Below are positions 55,361 through 64,000 of a stretch of 64,000 nucleotides of DNA, one piece after another. A program made the translations under genes and the position numbers. The DNA is from Firmicutes bacterium ADurb.Bin248 (lineage in GTDB: Bacteria > Bacillota > Clostridia > Christensenellales > CAG-138), in the NCBI GenBank assembly GCA_002069725.1, contig MWBW01000005.1:20864-84863 (forward strand), in the 5' to 3' direction. A model generated the notes under the pieces. That model saw nothing but the letters and a program-made list of their open reading frames with translations, was not told where the DNA came from and searched no databases. Numbering within the stretch: position 1 is the stretch's first letter; the number at the start of each line of letters is the position of its first letter.

Positions 55361-56347
55361 TTATGCGTAAAGATGGCACGCCACCGCGCTCGTCCCGCAT
55401 TGCCGCGCCTCCGGGCGCTCCTTGGTACAGATCGGCATCGCATGCGCGCAGCGGCTCGCGAAAGCGCAGCCCGCGGGCGCGTTCGCCGGCGAGGGCACGT
55501 CCCCCTGGAGGATCTGCCTCTTCCTCTGCGCGTGCGGGTCCGCGACGGGCACGGCCGAGAGCAGCGCCTGCGTATACGGGTGCAGCGGGCACTCGAAGAG
55601 CGTTTCGCATTCGGCGAGCTCCACCATCCTGCCCAGGTACATGATGCCGATTCTGTCGCTGATGTGCCGCATGACGGAGAGGTCGTGCGAAATGAACATA
55701 TAGGTGAGGCCGAATTCCTTCTGCAGCTCCTGGAACAGGTTGATGATCTGGGAGCGGATCGACACGTCCAGCGCGGACACCGGTTCGTCCGCGACGATGA
55801 ACTTGGGCTTCAGGATCAGCGCCCGCGCGATGCAGATGCGCTGCCTCTGCCCGCCCGAGAACTCGTGCGGGTAGCGCTCCGCATGCTTTTCGGACAGGCC
55901 GCAGATCTCCATCATCTCGCGCACGCGGTCCGTGCGCTCCCTTTGGTCCCCTATGCCGTGCGCGAACAGAGGCTCCGCGATGATGTCCCGCACCTTCATC
56001 CACGGGTTGAGGGAGGCGTAAGGGTCCTGGAAGATCTGCTGCATCTGCCTGCGCTTGACGCGCATCTCCTCCTTGGACAAGCGGCTCAAATCGACCCCCT
56101 CGAACAGCACCCGGCCCGCGGTGGGCTCCTGGAGGCGCAGCATCACGCGTCCGGTCGTGGATTTGCCGCAGCCGGATTCGCCCGCGATGCCGAGCACCTC
56201 GCGCTTTTTGATCTCGAAGGAAACGCCGTCCACAGCCTTCACCCGGCCTATGGTCCGCTTGAGCACGCCGCCCTTGATCGGGTAGTATTTCTTCAGTCCC
56301 TCCACCGCGACGAGCGCGGCGCTTTCGCTTTGCGTGATCTTTTCCAT
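55361..56347 (-). CDS. Peptide ABC transporter ATPase (OppF/DppF type)
   Basis: A 328-residue ATPase: [46 protein letters not shown], and the C-terminal Cys-rich tail (GCAFASRCAHAMPIC) typical of oligopeptide ATPases. Starts 10 bases after its OppD-type partner. Motor of the third transporter. Confidence 0.94.
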   Translation of the reverse strand: MEKITQSESAALVAVEGLKKYYPIKGGVLKRTIGRVKAVDGVSFEIKKREVLGIAGESGCGKSTTGRVMLRLQEPTAGRVLFEGVDLSRLSKEEMRVKRRQMQQIFQDPYASLNPWMKVRDIIAEPLFAHGIGDQRERTDRVREMMEICGLSEKHAERYPHEFSGGQRQRICIARALILKPKFIVADEPVSALDVSIRSQIINLFQELQKEFGLTYMFISHDLSVMRHISDRIGIMYLGRMVELAECETLFECPLHPYTQALLSAVPVADPHAQRKRQILQGDVPSPANAPAGCAFASRCAHAMPICTKERPEARQCGTSAVACHLYA

Positions 56348-56357
56348 GCTTCCCCCC

Positions 56358-57326
56358 TCAATCGACTTCCCAGCACCGGCAAAGGTGCCCGCCGGCGATG
56401 TCCCTGAGCTCCGGCCTTTCCGCGAGACACCTCGGCTTGGCGAGGGAGCAGCGGGGCGCGAACACGCAGCCTTTCTCGATCGATCCGGGCGAAGGCACGC
56501 TGCCTCGTATGGAATACAGCTTCTTGCCCTTGTTGGACAGCGAAGGGATCGATTTGAGCAGCGCCGCGGTATACGGATGCGCGGGGTGGTCGAAAAGCTC
56601 GAACTTTTCCGCCTCCTCCACGACCTGCCCGGCGTACATGATGATCACGCGCTCGCAGATGTCCGCGATGACGCCCAGGTCGTGCGTGATCATCAGCGTG
56701 GCGGCGCCGGATTTCTCCTTCATGCCGCGGATGAGATCGAGTATCTGCGCCTGTATGGTGACGTCGAGCGCCGTTGTCGGCTCGTCCGCGATGAGAAGCT
56801 GCGGGCTGCACGACATGACCATGGCGATCATGACGCGCTGCCGCATCCCGCCCGAGAGCTCGAAGGGATAGCGCTTTGCGGCCCCCTTCGGGTCGGGGAT
56901 GCCCACCATCGCAAGAAGGCTTACTACGCGCGCGTCGATCTCCCGCCGATCCGGCCTGTTGTGCAGCCGGATCGCCTCGGCGATCTGTTTTCCCACCGGG
57001 ACGACCGGGTTGAGGCAGGTCATGGGCTCCTGGAAGATCATGGAGATGCGGTTGCCCCGGATGCGCCGCATGCTCTCCCTGTCGCAGGAGAACAGGTCGC
57101 GCCCCTCGTAGAGGATTTCGCCCTGCGCCCTGCACGTTCGCCTGTCGGGCAACAGGCCCATGATCGCCAGCGAGGAGACGGATTTGCCGCAGCCCGATTC
57201 GCCCACGAGCCCCACGGTCTCCCCGGCGCCGATGTGGAAGCTCACGCGCGACACCGCCGTGACCCAGCTTCGCTCGCTCCTGAACTGGATGGAAAGATCC
57301 TTTACCTCGATTAAACGCTTGCTCAT
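56358..57326 (-). CDS. Peptide ABC transporter ATPase (OppD/DppD type)
   Basis: A 322-residue ATPase with [59 protein letters not shown] and the tail GCVFAPRCSLAKPRC. Partner of the OppF-type ATPase. Confidence 0.94.
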   Translation of the reverse strand: MSKRLIEVKDLSIQFRSERSWVTAVSRVSFHIGAGETVGLVGESGCGKSVSSLAIMGLLPDRRTCRAQGEILYEGRDLFSCDRESMRRIRGNRISMIFQEPMTCLNPVVPVGKQIAEAIRLHNRPDRREIDARVVSLLAMVGIPDPKGAAKRYPFELSGGMRQRVMIAMVMSCSPQLLIADEPTTALDVTIQAQILDLIRGMKEKSGAATLMITHDLGVIADICERVIIMYAGQVVEEAEKFELFDHPAHPYTAALLKSIPSLSNKGKKLYSIRGSVPSPGSIEKGCVFAPRCSLAKPRCLAERPELRDIAGGHLCRCWEVD

Positions 57327-57341
57327 CTGCTTCCCCCCCCC

Positions 57342-58229
57342 TCACTCTGCGATCTTGGAGTCCAGCGCGTCGCGCAGGCAGTCGCCCAGGAGGTTGAACG
57401 CCAGGCAGGTCAGGAATATGGCGATGCCCGGGAACAGCGCGACGTGGGGGGCTGTGACGACGTAATTCCTGCCGGAGCTGAGCATGGTCCCCCATTCCGG
57501 GGTCGGCGGCTGCGCGCCGAAGCCCACGAACGAGAGGGCCGCGCCGGTGAGGATGGCGCTGCCTATGCGCATGGTGATGTACACGATCGCGACCGAGAAG
57601 GTGCCCGGCAGGATGTGGCGGAGTATGATCCAGCGGTCCTTGAGGCCGATCGCCCGCGCGGCCTCGACGTAGACGAGGTTTTTGAGCTCGATCGTGTTGC
57701 CGCGGATGATGCGGGTGAATATGGGCACCGTGTAGACCGCGACCGCGATGACCACGTTCCATGTGCCCGTTCCGATGAGCGCGATGATGCCTATGGCAAG
57801 CAGCATCCCCGGGAAGGCCAGCAGCACGTCGCACGCGCGCATGACGACGGTCTCGTACAGCCCGCCGTAATACCCCGCCGTCACCCCGAGCACGGTGCCG
57901 ACGAACGCGCCCGCGAACACGGAGATGAGGCCGATCTGCAGCGTGTATTTTGCGCCGTGGATCACGCGGCTGAATATATCCCTTCCGTATTCATCCGTCC
58001 CGAAAAGATGGGCGAGGCCCGGTCCCTCGAGCGTATGGTCATAATCCGGCGCAGCCAGGTCGAAGGGCGCGATCAGGCCCGGGAAGGCGACGCACAGGAT
58101 CAAAAAGAGGATGAAGGCCAGCGAGACGACGCCCGTCGGGTCGGACGCGACCTTGCGCAAAATCCTTCGCAGAGGGGAGTCGATGCGTTCCCGCGCGTTC
58201 TTTTTTTTCGCAGCGCTTGAAATCTCCAT
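57342..58229 (-). CDS. Peptide ABC transporter permease (DppC type)
   Basis: A 295-residue permease with the family's HLFGTDEYGRDIFSRVIHGAK signature and EAA loop AARAIGLKDRWIILRHILPG. Starts 9 bases after the DppB-type permease stop. Confidence 0.94.
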   Translation of the reverse strand: MEISSAAKKKNARERIDSPLRRILRKVASDPTGVVSLAFILFLILCVAFPGLIAPFDLAAPDYDHTLEGPGLAHLFGTDEYGRDIFSRVIHGAKYTLQIGLISVFAGAFVGTVLGVTAGYYGGLYETVVMRACDVLLAFPGMLLAIGIIALIGTGTWNVVIAVAVYTVPIFTRIIRGNTIELKNLVYVEAARAIGLKDRWIILRHILPGTFSVAIVYITMRIGSAILTGAALSFVGFGAQPPTPEWGTMLSSGRNYVVTAPHVALFPGIAIFLTCLAFNLLGDCLRDALDSKIAE

Positions 58230-58238
58230 GAATCCTCC

Positions 58239-59162
58239 TCAGCTGTCCAGACGTATCTGGGGATTGATGATCGCGTACATCAGGTCCGTGACCATATTGA
58301 TAAAAAGGAACGTAAACGAGAAAAGGAGCATGCAGGCCTGTATCACCGGATAATCGCGCTCCGTGACGGAGGCGATCAAAAGCCGCCCGACCCCCGGCCA
58401 GGCGAATACGCTCTCCACAACGACGGACCCGCCCAGCATGAAGCCGAGCTGCATCGCGCTCATCGTGACGATGGGGATCAGCGCGTTTCGCAATGCGTGC
58501 TTGAGGATCACCTGCCACTCGCGCGCGCCCTTGGCCCGGGCGGTGCGCACGTAGTCCTGCCGGAGCGTTTCGAGCAGGCTGTTCCGCCCGAAGCGCGCCA
58601 TCGTCGCCACGACGTGCGCGCCGAGCGTGAGAGACGGCAGGACGATGTTTCTTACCCCGCCGTACCCTCCCGAGGGCAAAAGTCCCCAGCGCACGCAGAA
58701 AAACTGCACGAGCAGTATGCCCAGCCAGAACGCGGGGATGGAGATGCCCGAGACCGAAACCACCATGATCGAACGATCCAGCCACCTGCCGCGGTTGATC
58801 GCCGAGAACACGCCCAGCGGGATGCCGACCAGGGCGGCCCAGATCAGCGCGCTGAAGGCAAGCTGGGCCGTGGGCACGATGCGGTTGGCCATCAGCTCCG
58901 CGACCGGCTTGTGGGAGCGGTAGGAATAGCCGAAATCGCCCTGGAAGAGCTTGCCCATGTAGATCAGGTACTGCCTGACGATGGGTTGGTCCAGCCCCAG
59001 CTCGGCGCGCACGAGCGCAACGGTTTCCGCCGAGGCGTCCTCCCCCGCCACGAGCCGGGCGGGATCGCCCGGCAGGATGCGGATAAAGAGGAAAATCACG
59101 ATGGAAACCAGAAGCAAAATCGGGATCATGGCGGCGATCCGTCGAACGATGTAGCTCAGCAC
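58239..59162 (-). CDS. Peptide ABC transporter permease (DppB type)
   Basis: A 307-residue permease, start GTG 59162 after GGAGG. First helix IAAMIPILLLVSIVIFLFI, then LGLDQPIVRQYLIYM and EAA loop RAKGAREWQVILKHALRNA. Follows the SBP gene and its hairpin. Confidence 0.94.
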   Translation of the reverse strand: MLSYIVRRIAAMIPILLLVSIVIFLFIRILPGDPARLVAGEDASAETVALVRAELGLDQPIVRQYLIYMGKLFQGDFGYSYRSHKPVAELMANRIVPTAQLAFSALIWAALVGIPLGVFSAINRGRWLDRSIMVVSVSGISIPAFWLGILLVQFFCVRWGLLPSGGYGGVRNIVLPSLTLGAHVVATMARFGRNSLLETLRQDYVRTARAKGAREWQVILKHALRNALIPIVTMSAMQLGFMLGGSVVVESVFAWPGVGRLLIASVTERDYPVIQACMLLFSFTFLFINMVTDLMYAIINPQIRLDS

Positions 59163-59196
59163 AATTTAACCTCCGGCGGGAAACGATCTTGATAAT

Positions 59197-59234
59197 GAAT
59201 TGTCTTATCAGTGATGGCACGGATAAGACAATTC
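59197..59234 (-). terminator. Intercistronic hairpin after the binding-protein gene (third operon)
   Basis: A perfect 13-bp inverted repeat GAATTGTCTTATC / GATAAGACAATTC with a 12-base loop, 38 bases after the SBP stop. No T run follows on the minus strand. Confidence 0.65.
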
Positions 59235-59272
59235 GGCTTTAACGGATGGTTGTGAACCCGGCGCGGCCGTTT

Positions 59273-60910
59273 TCAGCCGGCTGTCCGGTATCCCTGGCTC
59301 AGCACGATCTGGCCGCAGGCGGTGATGTAAATGCCTTGGACATTGGAATTCTTGGCCCAGAGCACGCCCGGCGTGTCCACGAAGATCCAGGGCGCGTCCT
59401 CGACGATGATCCGCTGCATCTCGGCGTACGCGGCGAGCCGCTCGTTCTGATCCGTGGAGGAGAGGCCGATCTGGATGAGCTCTTCCACGCGCTCGTTGGT
59501 ATAGTAGGAGTAGTTCGACCCGCCGTCGCAGGACCACGTGGCCCTCGTCAGGATGGGCCTGGTCGCCCAGTCGGCTTCCATGGTGGACGGGCCCCAGCCG
59601 CCGCAGCGCAAATCGTGCACGCTCTCCTCGGGCCTCGCGCTGCAGATCTCGTTCATCTGGGCCTTCTCGTAGGACGCGATCTTCAGATCGACGTTGATCA
59701 GCGCGAGCTGCTGCTGGAGGAACTCGGCCATCTTCTGCGACTTGGAGGTCGTGTTGATGTACAGCGTACAGGAGAAGCCGTCGGGGAAGCCCGCCTCGGC
59801 AAGCAGCGCCTTGGCTTTCTCCGTGTCGTATTCGTACATGGTCTGCGCTTGGTATCCCCAGTCGCACGAGGCCATGCTCGAGGTGGACGGCACGCCGTAG
59901 CCGTTCTCGACGACCTGGACGAAGGCCTCGTTGTCGAACGCGTAGTTGAAGGCCTGGCGCACGCGCACGTCGTTGAACGGCGCCTTTTGCGTGTTCATCT
60001 CGAAGAAGAGCACGAGGTTGCCTTCCTCGCACATCACGTCCAGCCCGGTCTGGGTACTTAGGAGCTGGAACTGGTCGCTGGGCACGGGGTAGATGACGTC
60101 GATCTCGCCGGTCTGCAGCCCTGCAACGCGCGTGGCGGCCTCGGGCCTCGGCAGGAACTTGATCGAGGAGAAGCGCGCCATGGCGTCCGCGTTCCAGTAA
60201 TCCGCATTGCGCACGACGCTTACGTGATCGCCGTCCATCCACTCGCCGAAGACGTAGGGGCCCGTTCCCGCGGGATGGGTCGAGATGTCCTCGCCGGATT
60301 CGATCAGCTTGGGCGAGAGCATCATGCAGGACTGGTGCGCGAAGGCGTTCAGGATCGGCGCGAACGAATACTTGAGATTCAGGCGCACGGTGTACGCGTC
60401 GATGACCTCGACGGTGTCGATGCACTCGATCAGCGACCTGCGGCTCAGGCCGTTAGCGGGGTCGAGCGCGCGCTCGAGGGTGAGCTTGACCGCCTCGGCG
60501 TTGAAATCCGCGCCGTCGTGGAACTTGATCCCCTGGCGCAGCTTAAAGGTGATCACGGTCGCATCCTGCTCGACCAGAGGCAACTCCTGCGCAAGAACCG
60601 GGATGATGTTGTTCTCTTCATCATAGCCCAGGAGGCCTTCGTAGACCGTAGAGAAGATGGTTGACGCAAGCGTGTCCGTGGCGGACCAGGGATCGAGCGA
60701 AGTCGGGTCGTTATCCAGTCCTACCGTCAACTCCGTGAGCACCTCCTCGGTCGGCTCGGGGGAGGCGGGGGCCGGGCTTTCTCCACCTGCGTCGTTGGGC
60801 GTAGGCGCGCTCGTGGGTCCGCTTTGCTCCTTGGCGCATCCCCCGAGGACGCCCATGATCATCATCGTGCCCAGGAGCACGGCGAGCACCGTTTTAAGCG
60901 TTTTCTTCAT
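59273..60910 (-). CDS. Peptide-binding lipoprotein (SBP_bac_5 family)
   Basis: A 545-residue binding protein of normal family size. Lipobox LGGC after MKKTLKTVLAVLLGTMMIMG, then a Ser/Pro/Thr linker. Family traits: VITFKLRQGIKFHDGADFNAE, RQAFNYAFDNEAFV, GPYVFGEWMDGDHV. RBS AAAGGAG. Third gene of the operon that begins with the C45-type gene. Confidence 0.94.
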   Translation of the reverse strand: MKKTLKTVLAVLLGTMMIMGVLGGCAKEQSGPTSAPTPNDAGGESPAPASPEPTEEVLTELTVGLDNDPTSLDPWSATDTLASTIFSTVYEGLLGYDEENNIIPVLAQELPLVEQDATVITFKLRQGIKFHDGADFNAEAVKLTLERALDPANGLSRRSLIECIDTVEVIDAYTVRLNLKYSFAPILNAFAHQSCMMLSPKLIESGEDISTHPAGTGPYVFGEWMDGDHVSVVRNADYWNADAMARFSSIKFLPRPEAATRVAGLQTGEIDVIYPVPSDQFQLLSTQTGLDVMCEEGNLVLFFEMNTQKAPFNDVRVRQAFNYAFDNEAFVQVVENGYGVPSTSSMASCDWGYQAQTMYEYDTEKAKALLAEAGFPDGFSCTLYINTTSKSQKMAEFLQQQLALINVDLKIASYEKAQMNEICSARPEESVHDLRCGGWGPSTMEADWATRPILTRATWSCDGGSNYSYYTNERVEELIQIGLSSTDQNERLAAYAEMQRIIVEDAPWIFVDTPGVLWAKNSNVQGIYITACGQIVLSQGYRTAG

Positions 60911-60976
60911 GACTGCATCTCCTTTTTATTTGGGTTATTCACACGTCGGCGGACGTGGAATCCGTACGGCGCCGGC

Positions 60977-61825
60977 TCAGTTCGGCTGGATGGAGGCGCT
61001 TTTGGCATACACTTCGGGCCTGCGGTTTTTCAGCGAGGGCACGCTCTCGCGCACGCGGCGCACATAATCGAGATCCATGTCCGCGAGCACGACCGCTTCC
61101 TTGTTGGGCGCGGCCGCGACCACGGTGCCCCAGGGGTCCACGATCATGGAGCTCCCGTTGCTCTGGTAGTATTTCTTCACGCCGATCTGCCCGGCCGCGA
61201 TCATGTAGGCCTGGTTTTCCACGGCGCGCGCGCGCACGAGCGTCTCCCAGTGATCCTTGCCGGTGTTGAGGGTGAATTCGGCCGGAAGCGTGAGCACCTC
61301 GGCCCCCGCGAGGGCCTGCGCGCGGAAAAGCTCCGGAAAGCGGAGGTCGTAGCAGATGGCAAGCCCGATTTTGGCGAAGTCCGTCCGGCACACGACGATC
61401 TGGCCGCCCGCCTCCACCGATTCGGATTCGAGATAGCGCGGGCCGCGCTCTACATCCACGTCGAACATGTGCACCTTCCTGTATTTGGCCGCGCACCTGC
61501 CCGCGGGATCGAAGAAAAGGGTCGTGTTGAAGCATTTGTCGGACCCCGCGATCTTTTCGTAGATGCTGCCGCCATTAAGCCATATGCCGAGCTCGTATGC
61601 GAGGGAGCCGAGGAAATTAAACGTGCGGCCGCCTTCGAGATGCTCGGCGTTGGCGGCGACGTCCTCGCTCAGGCCCGAGAAGTTGAAAAGCTCCGGCAGG
61701 ACCACGAGCTTGGCGCCCGCGCCGGCCGCGGCGCGGATGAGCGCCTCCGCCTTTTTCAGGTTTTCGTCCTTGTTGTCCTGCGAATCCATCTGGATCGCCG
61801 CCGCGCGGATGATGCTGGCTTCCAT
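60977..61825 (-). CDS. Carbon-nitrogen hydrolase (nitrilase superfamily)
   Basis: A 282-residue amidase-type enzyme with the full Glu-Lys-Cys triad: E45 (VVLPELF), K117 (YRKVHMFD) and C158 (GLAICYDLRFPEL). The KVHMFD and CYDLRFPEL forms are those of omega-amidase/Nit-type members. Cytoplasmic. Starts 18 bases after the C45-type gene and precedes a peptide transporter, so a role in deamidating or trimming an imported amide is likely (inference). Confidence 0.93.
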   Translation of the reverse strand: MEASIIRAAAIQMDSQDNKDENLKKAEALIRAAAGAGAKLVVLPELFNFSGLSEDVAANAEHLEGGRTFNFLGSLAYELGIWLNGGSIYEKIAGSDKCFNTTLFFDPAGRCAAKYRKVHMFDVDVERGPRYLESESVEAGGQIVVCRTDFAKIGLAICYDLRFPELFRAQALAGAEVLTLPAEFTLNTGKDHWETLVRARAVENQAYMIAAGQIGVKKYYQSNGSSMIVDPWGTVVAAAPNKEAVVLADMDLDYVRRVRESVPSLKNRRPEVYAKSASIQPN

Positions 61826-61843
61826 TTCAAGCTCCTTTATCTT

Positions 61844-62941
61844 TCACGCGCCGAACGCGTAGGTTTTGTATTCGTATTGATTCGGCGGCCCGACGGCGAC
61901 CATGATTTGTCCGAGCGCGGGCCTCGCGATCACGGATGCCGCCGTGATCGTGTCGGACTCCTCGTCGCCCGGCATGCGGCAGATCGGGTAGGGGCCCTGC
62001 CGGTCCCGGAGGATGGCCTGCATCCTCCCGGCGTCGAGGCCGCCCGCGTTCTCATGGAGCAATTCGCGCATGCGCGCATAGCGCGCCCTGGAGTTCGCGA
62101 GTCCCTCGCCGCCGTGCGCCTCGTATTCCATGAGCTCCGGGCTCAGGTAATGGTTGGAGTGGCAGAGTATGCCGTCCTCGGCGCGCAGCACCGCGTGGCG
62201 CCCGGCCGTGGTCTCCATGTCCGCGATGTCGCCCGCGGCGTCCGTCATGATGAGGTTGCGCGAGGACGCGCGCCGCACGCGCGAGAGGTGCGTGAGCGCG
62301 TCCGCGACCCGCTCGTGCGTCAGGGCCAAGCGCGAGAGAAGGTAGCGCGGGAACCCGATGCGCCACCCGCCGCAGGTGAGGAAATTGCCGAATACCCCCA
62401 CGCCCCTGTCGTTGATGCCTATGTAGGAAACCTGCCCCGCAGGCGTGAACTGGAGGATCGAAGGCCCGCCCTCGGGCATGATCCGCGTGACCACGCCTAT
62501 GTTCGCGTAAAACGCGGGCAGATCGGCGTCCTGGCCGATCAAAGCCACGCCGTCCGCCGTGCGGCTCGCGTGCACCGCGTAGGTCGTGCATTCGTCCCCG
62601 GTTTCGAGCTGCCTGTGCAGCTCGGCGCGCAGCTGCAGCGCGTACGCCTCGCTCAGGCCGATGCCCGCGCCCTCCGCGAGCCCCTCGACCTCCTCGTCAA
62701 AAAAGGCCGCGTACTCGCGAACGTACCCGCGGAATTCCAAAGCAAGCCGGTCCACCTTTTCCTTGGATATCCACGGCTTGGAGAGCAGCTTGGCGTTCAC
62801 GCAGTCGAGGTGCTCTTCGATGAGCGTCCGGCACGCTTCGCCATATTGACGGCCGATCTCCCGGTGAGAGCCGCGAAACGTATAAAACGGAAACGTCCGT
62901 TCCGAAACCCGCGCGTTTGCGGCGTCTGATTGTGGGGACAT
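61844..62941 (-). CDS. C45-family peptidase / acyl-CoA:6-APA acyltransferase-like Ntn hydrolase
   Basis: A 365-residue protein resembling isopenicillin N acyltransferase/AAT. Residues about 20-110 form the alpha subunit part (GSHREIGRQYGEACR), and the nucleophile Cys is C118 in TGDECTTYAV, followed by IGQDADL and LIMTDAAGDIADMETT. In AAT the cut lies between Gly and Cys; here Glu precedes Cys. ATG 62941 is chosen because AAGGA is 8 bases upstream (2 bases from the alternative ATG 62947). First gene of the long operon; probably hydrolyses or transfers an acyl-amide group. Confidence 0.88.
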   Translation of the reverse strand: MSPQSDAANARVSERTFPFYTFRGSHREIGRQYGEACRTLIEEHLDCVNAKLLSKPWISKEKVDRLALEFRGYVREYAAFFDEEVEGLAEGAGIGLSEAYALQLRAELHRQLETGDECTTYAVHASRTADGVALIGQDADLPAFYANIGVVTRIMPEGGPSILQFTPAGQVSYIGINDRGVGVFGNFLTCGGWRIGFPRYLLSRLALTHERVADALTHLSRVRRASSRNLIMTDAAGDIADMETTAGRHAVLRAEDGILCHSNHYLSPELMEYEAHGGEGLANSRARYARMRELLHENAGGLDAGRMQAILRDRQGPYPICRMPGDEESDTITAASVIARPALGQIMVAVGPPNQYEYKTYAFGA

Positions 62942-63060
62942 GTTCATGTTCCTTTCGGCAGATGGAGTTCGCCTGTGGCGCTGATGATCGAATGCGACCG
63001 GATGCTCAAAAATCGCTTGCCCTTTGACATTCTCATGATATATGATTGGTTCGGGCGAAG

Positions 63061-63074
63061 CAACATGCATGTTG
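63061..63074. promoter_or_regulatory. Perfect 14-bp palindrome in the divergent control region
   Basis: CAACATGCATGTTG lies between the C45-led operon and the PucR-type gene, 120 bases from either start. Candidate operator for the adjacent regulator. The flanking 254-base region holds a TTGCCC/TATGAT pair (plus strand, near 63017-63046) as a weak promoter candidate. Confidence 0.5.
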
Positions 63075-63195
63075 TGTATATCTAATCCGTTTTTACAGCC
63101 AATTTGGCGTTGATTACGGCGTCTACACCCATCCATGCGGGCCGTTTTCGGCCGCGTACGGGCATATCCGCATAATCCGAAAGGAGCGCAGGCGT

Positions 63196-63717
63196 ATGAA
63201 CGAGGCATTCTTTTCCTTGAAAGACCTGATCGAAATGAAGGAATACGCGCCGACCCGGATTTTTTCCCTTGCGCCCAATCCGGAACAAATCGAGGTTCGG
63301 CATGTCACATCGATCGAGCGCGCGACCAAGGGCTTCATCCGCCGCGGCGAATATGTGCTCACGACGGCCGTGTATTGGACGACGGAGGAGAAGTTCCTCC
63401 AGTTCGTGAAGGAGATTTATCTGGGCGGCGCGGTGGCCATCGCCTTCTCTTTCATGGAAAACGCGGACGGCGTGCCCGAGTCGGTCAAGGAGTTTGCCCG
63501 CGAAAGGCAGTTCACGCTCATACAGCTCCCGTGGCAATACCGCTTTGCCGACATCATCGCGGACGTGCTCAAGCGCATCGAGCGCCAGCAGCGGCAGATC
63601 ATCGAGTCGTGGAACGAATTGCAGAACGAGCTTCTTACCGCCTACCTGCACCACTCGACGCTCCACGCGGCGGTGCGCATCATCGCGAAGCACCTGACCG
63701 GGCAGAACCCGACCTGA
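63196..63717 (+). CDS. PucR-type regulator, N-terminal ligand domain only (truncated)
   Basis: A 173-residue protein after AAGGAG. It matches the N-terminal domain of PucR-family activators (FSLKDLIEMKEYAPTRI ... GEYVLTTAVYW ... AIAFSFMENADGVPESV ... PWQYRFADIIADVLKRI), followed by the start of the usual helical linker. PucR proteins are normally 400-550 residues with a C-terminal helix-turn-helix; here the frame stops in the linker and the next 283 bases do not encode the rest. So it is truncated or the sequence is rearranged. It diverges from the C45-led operon, its likely target. Confidence 0.75.
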   Translation: MNEAFFSLKDLIEMKEYAPTRIFSLAPNPEQIEVRHVTSIERATKGFIRRGEYVLTTAVYWTTEEKFLQFVKEIYLGGAVAIAFSFMENADGVPESVKEFARERQFTLIQLPWQYRFADIIADVLKRIERQQRQIIESWNELQNELLTAYLHHSTLHAAVRIIAKHLTGQNPT

Positions 63718-63738
63718 GGGCGCGGTCTCGCCGTGACT

Positions 63739-63801
63739 GGTCCGGAGGGAGCGGCAGCGACGGCAGCGGTTGCCGCGCCGGTCCGGAGGGAGCGGCAGCG
63801 A
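63739..63801 (+). repeat. 22-bp perfect direct repeat downstream of the truncated PucR gene
   Basis: GGTCCGGAGGGAGCGGCAGC followed by GA occurs at 63739-63760 and 63780-63801, a 41-base period. It sits in low-complexity GC-rich sequence just after the point where the PucR frame stops. Confidence 0.8.
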
Positions 63802-64000
63802 AGGACCGGCGCGGCATATAATGATGTGGCGCGCTGCGTCGGGAGTACGGCGCCCACCCCGCGCCGATCTGCTCATCCTCGACGAGGACAGCCCGTGCTG
63901 CGAGTCACGGCCAAACGTGCTTGATCACATCTCGCTCGTATTGGATCTTTGAATGGTGCGACGAGCAGCGCTAATCACCTTCCTCTCGGTAGGTGTGGCT
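63802..64000. other. End of window without a supported gene
   Basis: Several short frames cross this stretch but none has a ribosome site or recognisable family. It does not continue the PucR protein in any frame that I can see. Confidence 0.4.

Noticed and set aside
63770..63952. Short open frame at the window end as continuation of PucR
   Set aside because: Different frame, no helix-turn-helix and no similarity to the PucR C-terminal domain.

Overview
The window is GC-rich DNA with long, tightly packed genes and many ATGA or TGATG start/stop overlaps. The gene content fits an anaerobic, probably endospore-forming Clostridia-like member of the Bacillota: SpoIIE/STAS/anti-sigma-type domains, a spore-coat-type transglutaminase (Tgl), Ku plus LigD end joining, a flavin-based lactate dehydrogenase/Etf set, di-iron Fe-S repair protein and several peptide ABC transporters. 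I saw no rRNA, tRNA, CRISPR array, phage or transposase gene.

Layout. 1-2.5 kb: the end of a cell-surface protein and a frameshifted acetyltransferase, closed by a clear terminator. 2.7-11.6 kb: one tight operon joining a partner-switching module (STAS protein, SpoIIE phosphatase fused to an anti-sigma-type ATPase) to transport proteins: a MATE exporter with an HATPase-like tail, a giant lipoprotein made of repeated amino-acid-binding half-domains fused to a permease, and its ABC ATPase, which carries a related HATPase-like tail. This is the strongest candidate for an undescribed system. 11.9-15.2 kb: etfB-etfA-FAD dehydrogenase, a probable electron-confurcating 2-hydroxyacid (lactate) dehydrogenase. 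15.2-18.4 kb (minus): ku-ligD. 18.7-26.6 kb: AMP-ligase, acyl carrier protein, ABC ATPase, FtsX-like permease with a very long coiled coil, and a condensation-domain-like protein; this looks like a small acyl-product assembly and export cluster. 26.7-29.9 kb (minus): tgl with an unknown partner, then a DUF1858 protein and an Fe-S repair protein behind an FNR-type box.

30-36.5 kb and 40.6-46.8 kb (minus): two peptide/nickel-type ABC operons, the first with both ATPases fused, separated by a KdpDE-like two-component pair, anmK and a small membrane protein. 47.7-51.7 kb (minus): an amidohydrolase/molybdenum hydroxylase/cupin operon that is visibly damaged (M20 peptidase and 2Fe-2S subunit cut and joined; molybdopterin subunit in two frames), with a divergently controlled-looking promoter and a LysR gene nearby. 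53.5-62.9 kb (minus): one long operon with a C45 acyltransferase-like protein, a carbon-nitrogen hydrolase, a third peptide ABC transporter, an RraA-like protein and an EutH-like transporter, ending in a terminator; a truncated PucR-type regulator diverges from it next to a perfect 14-bp palindrome.

All three peptide operons carry a strong hairpin directly after the binding-protein gene, suggesting that binding protein is made in excess of the membrane and ATPase subunits. Functional calls rest on reading the protein sequences by eye; no database search was run.
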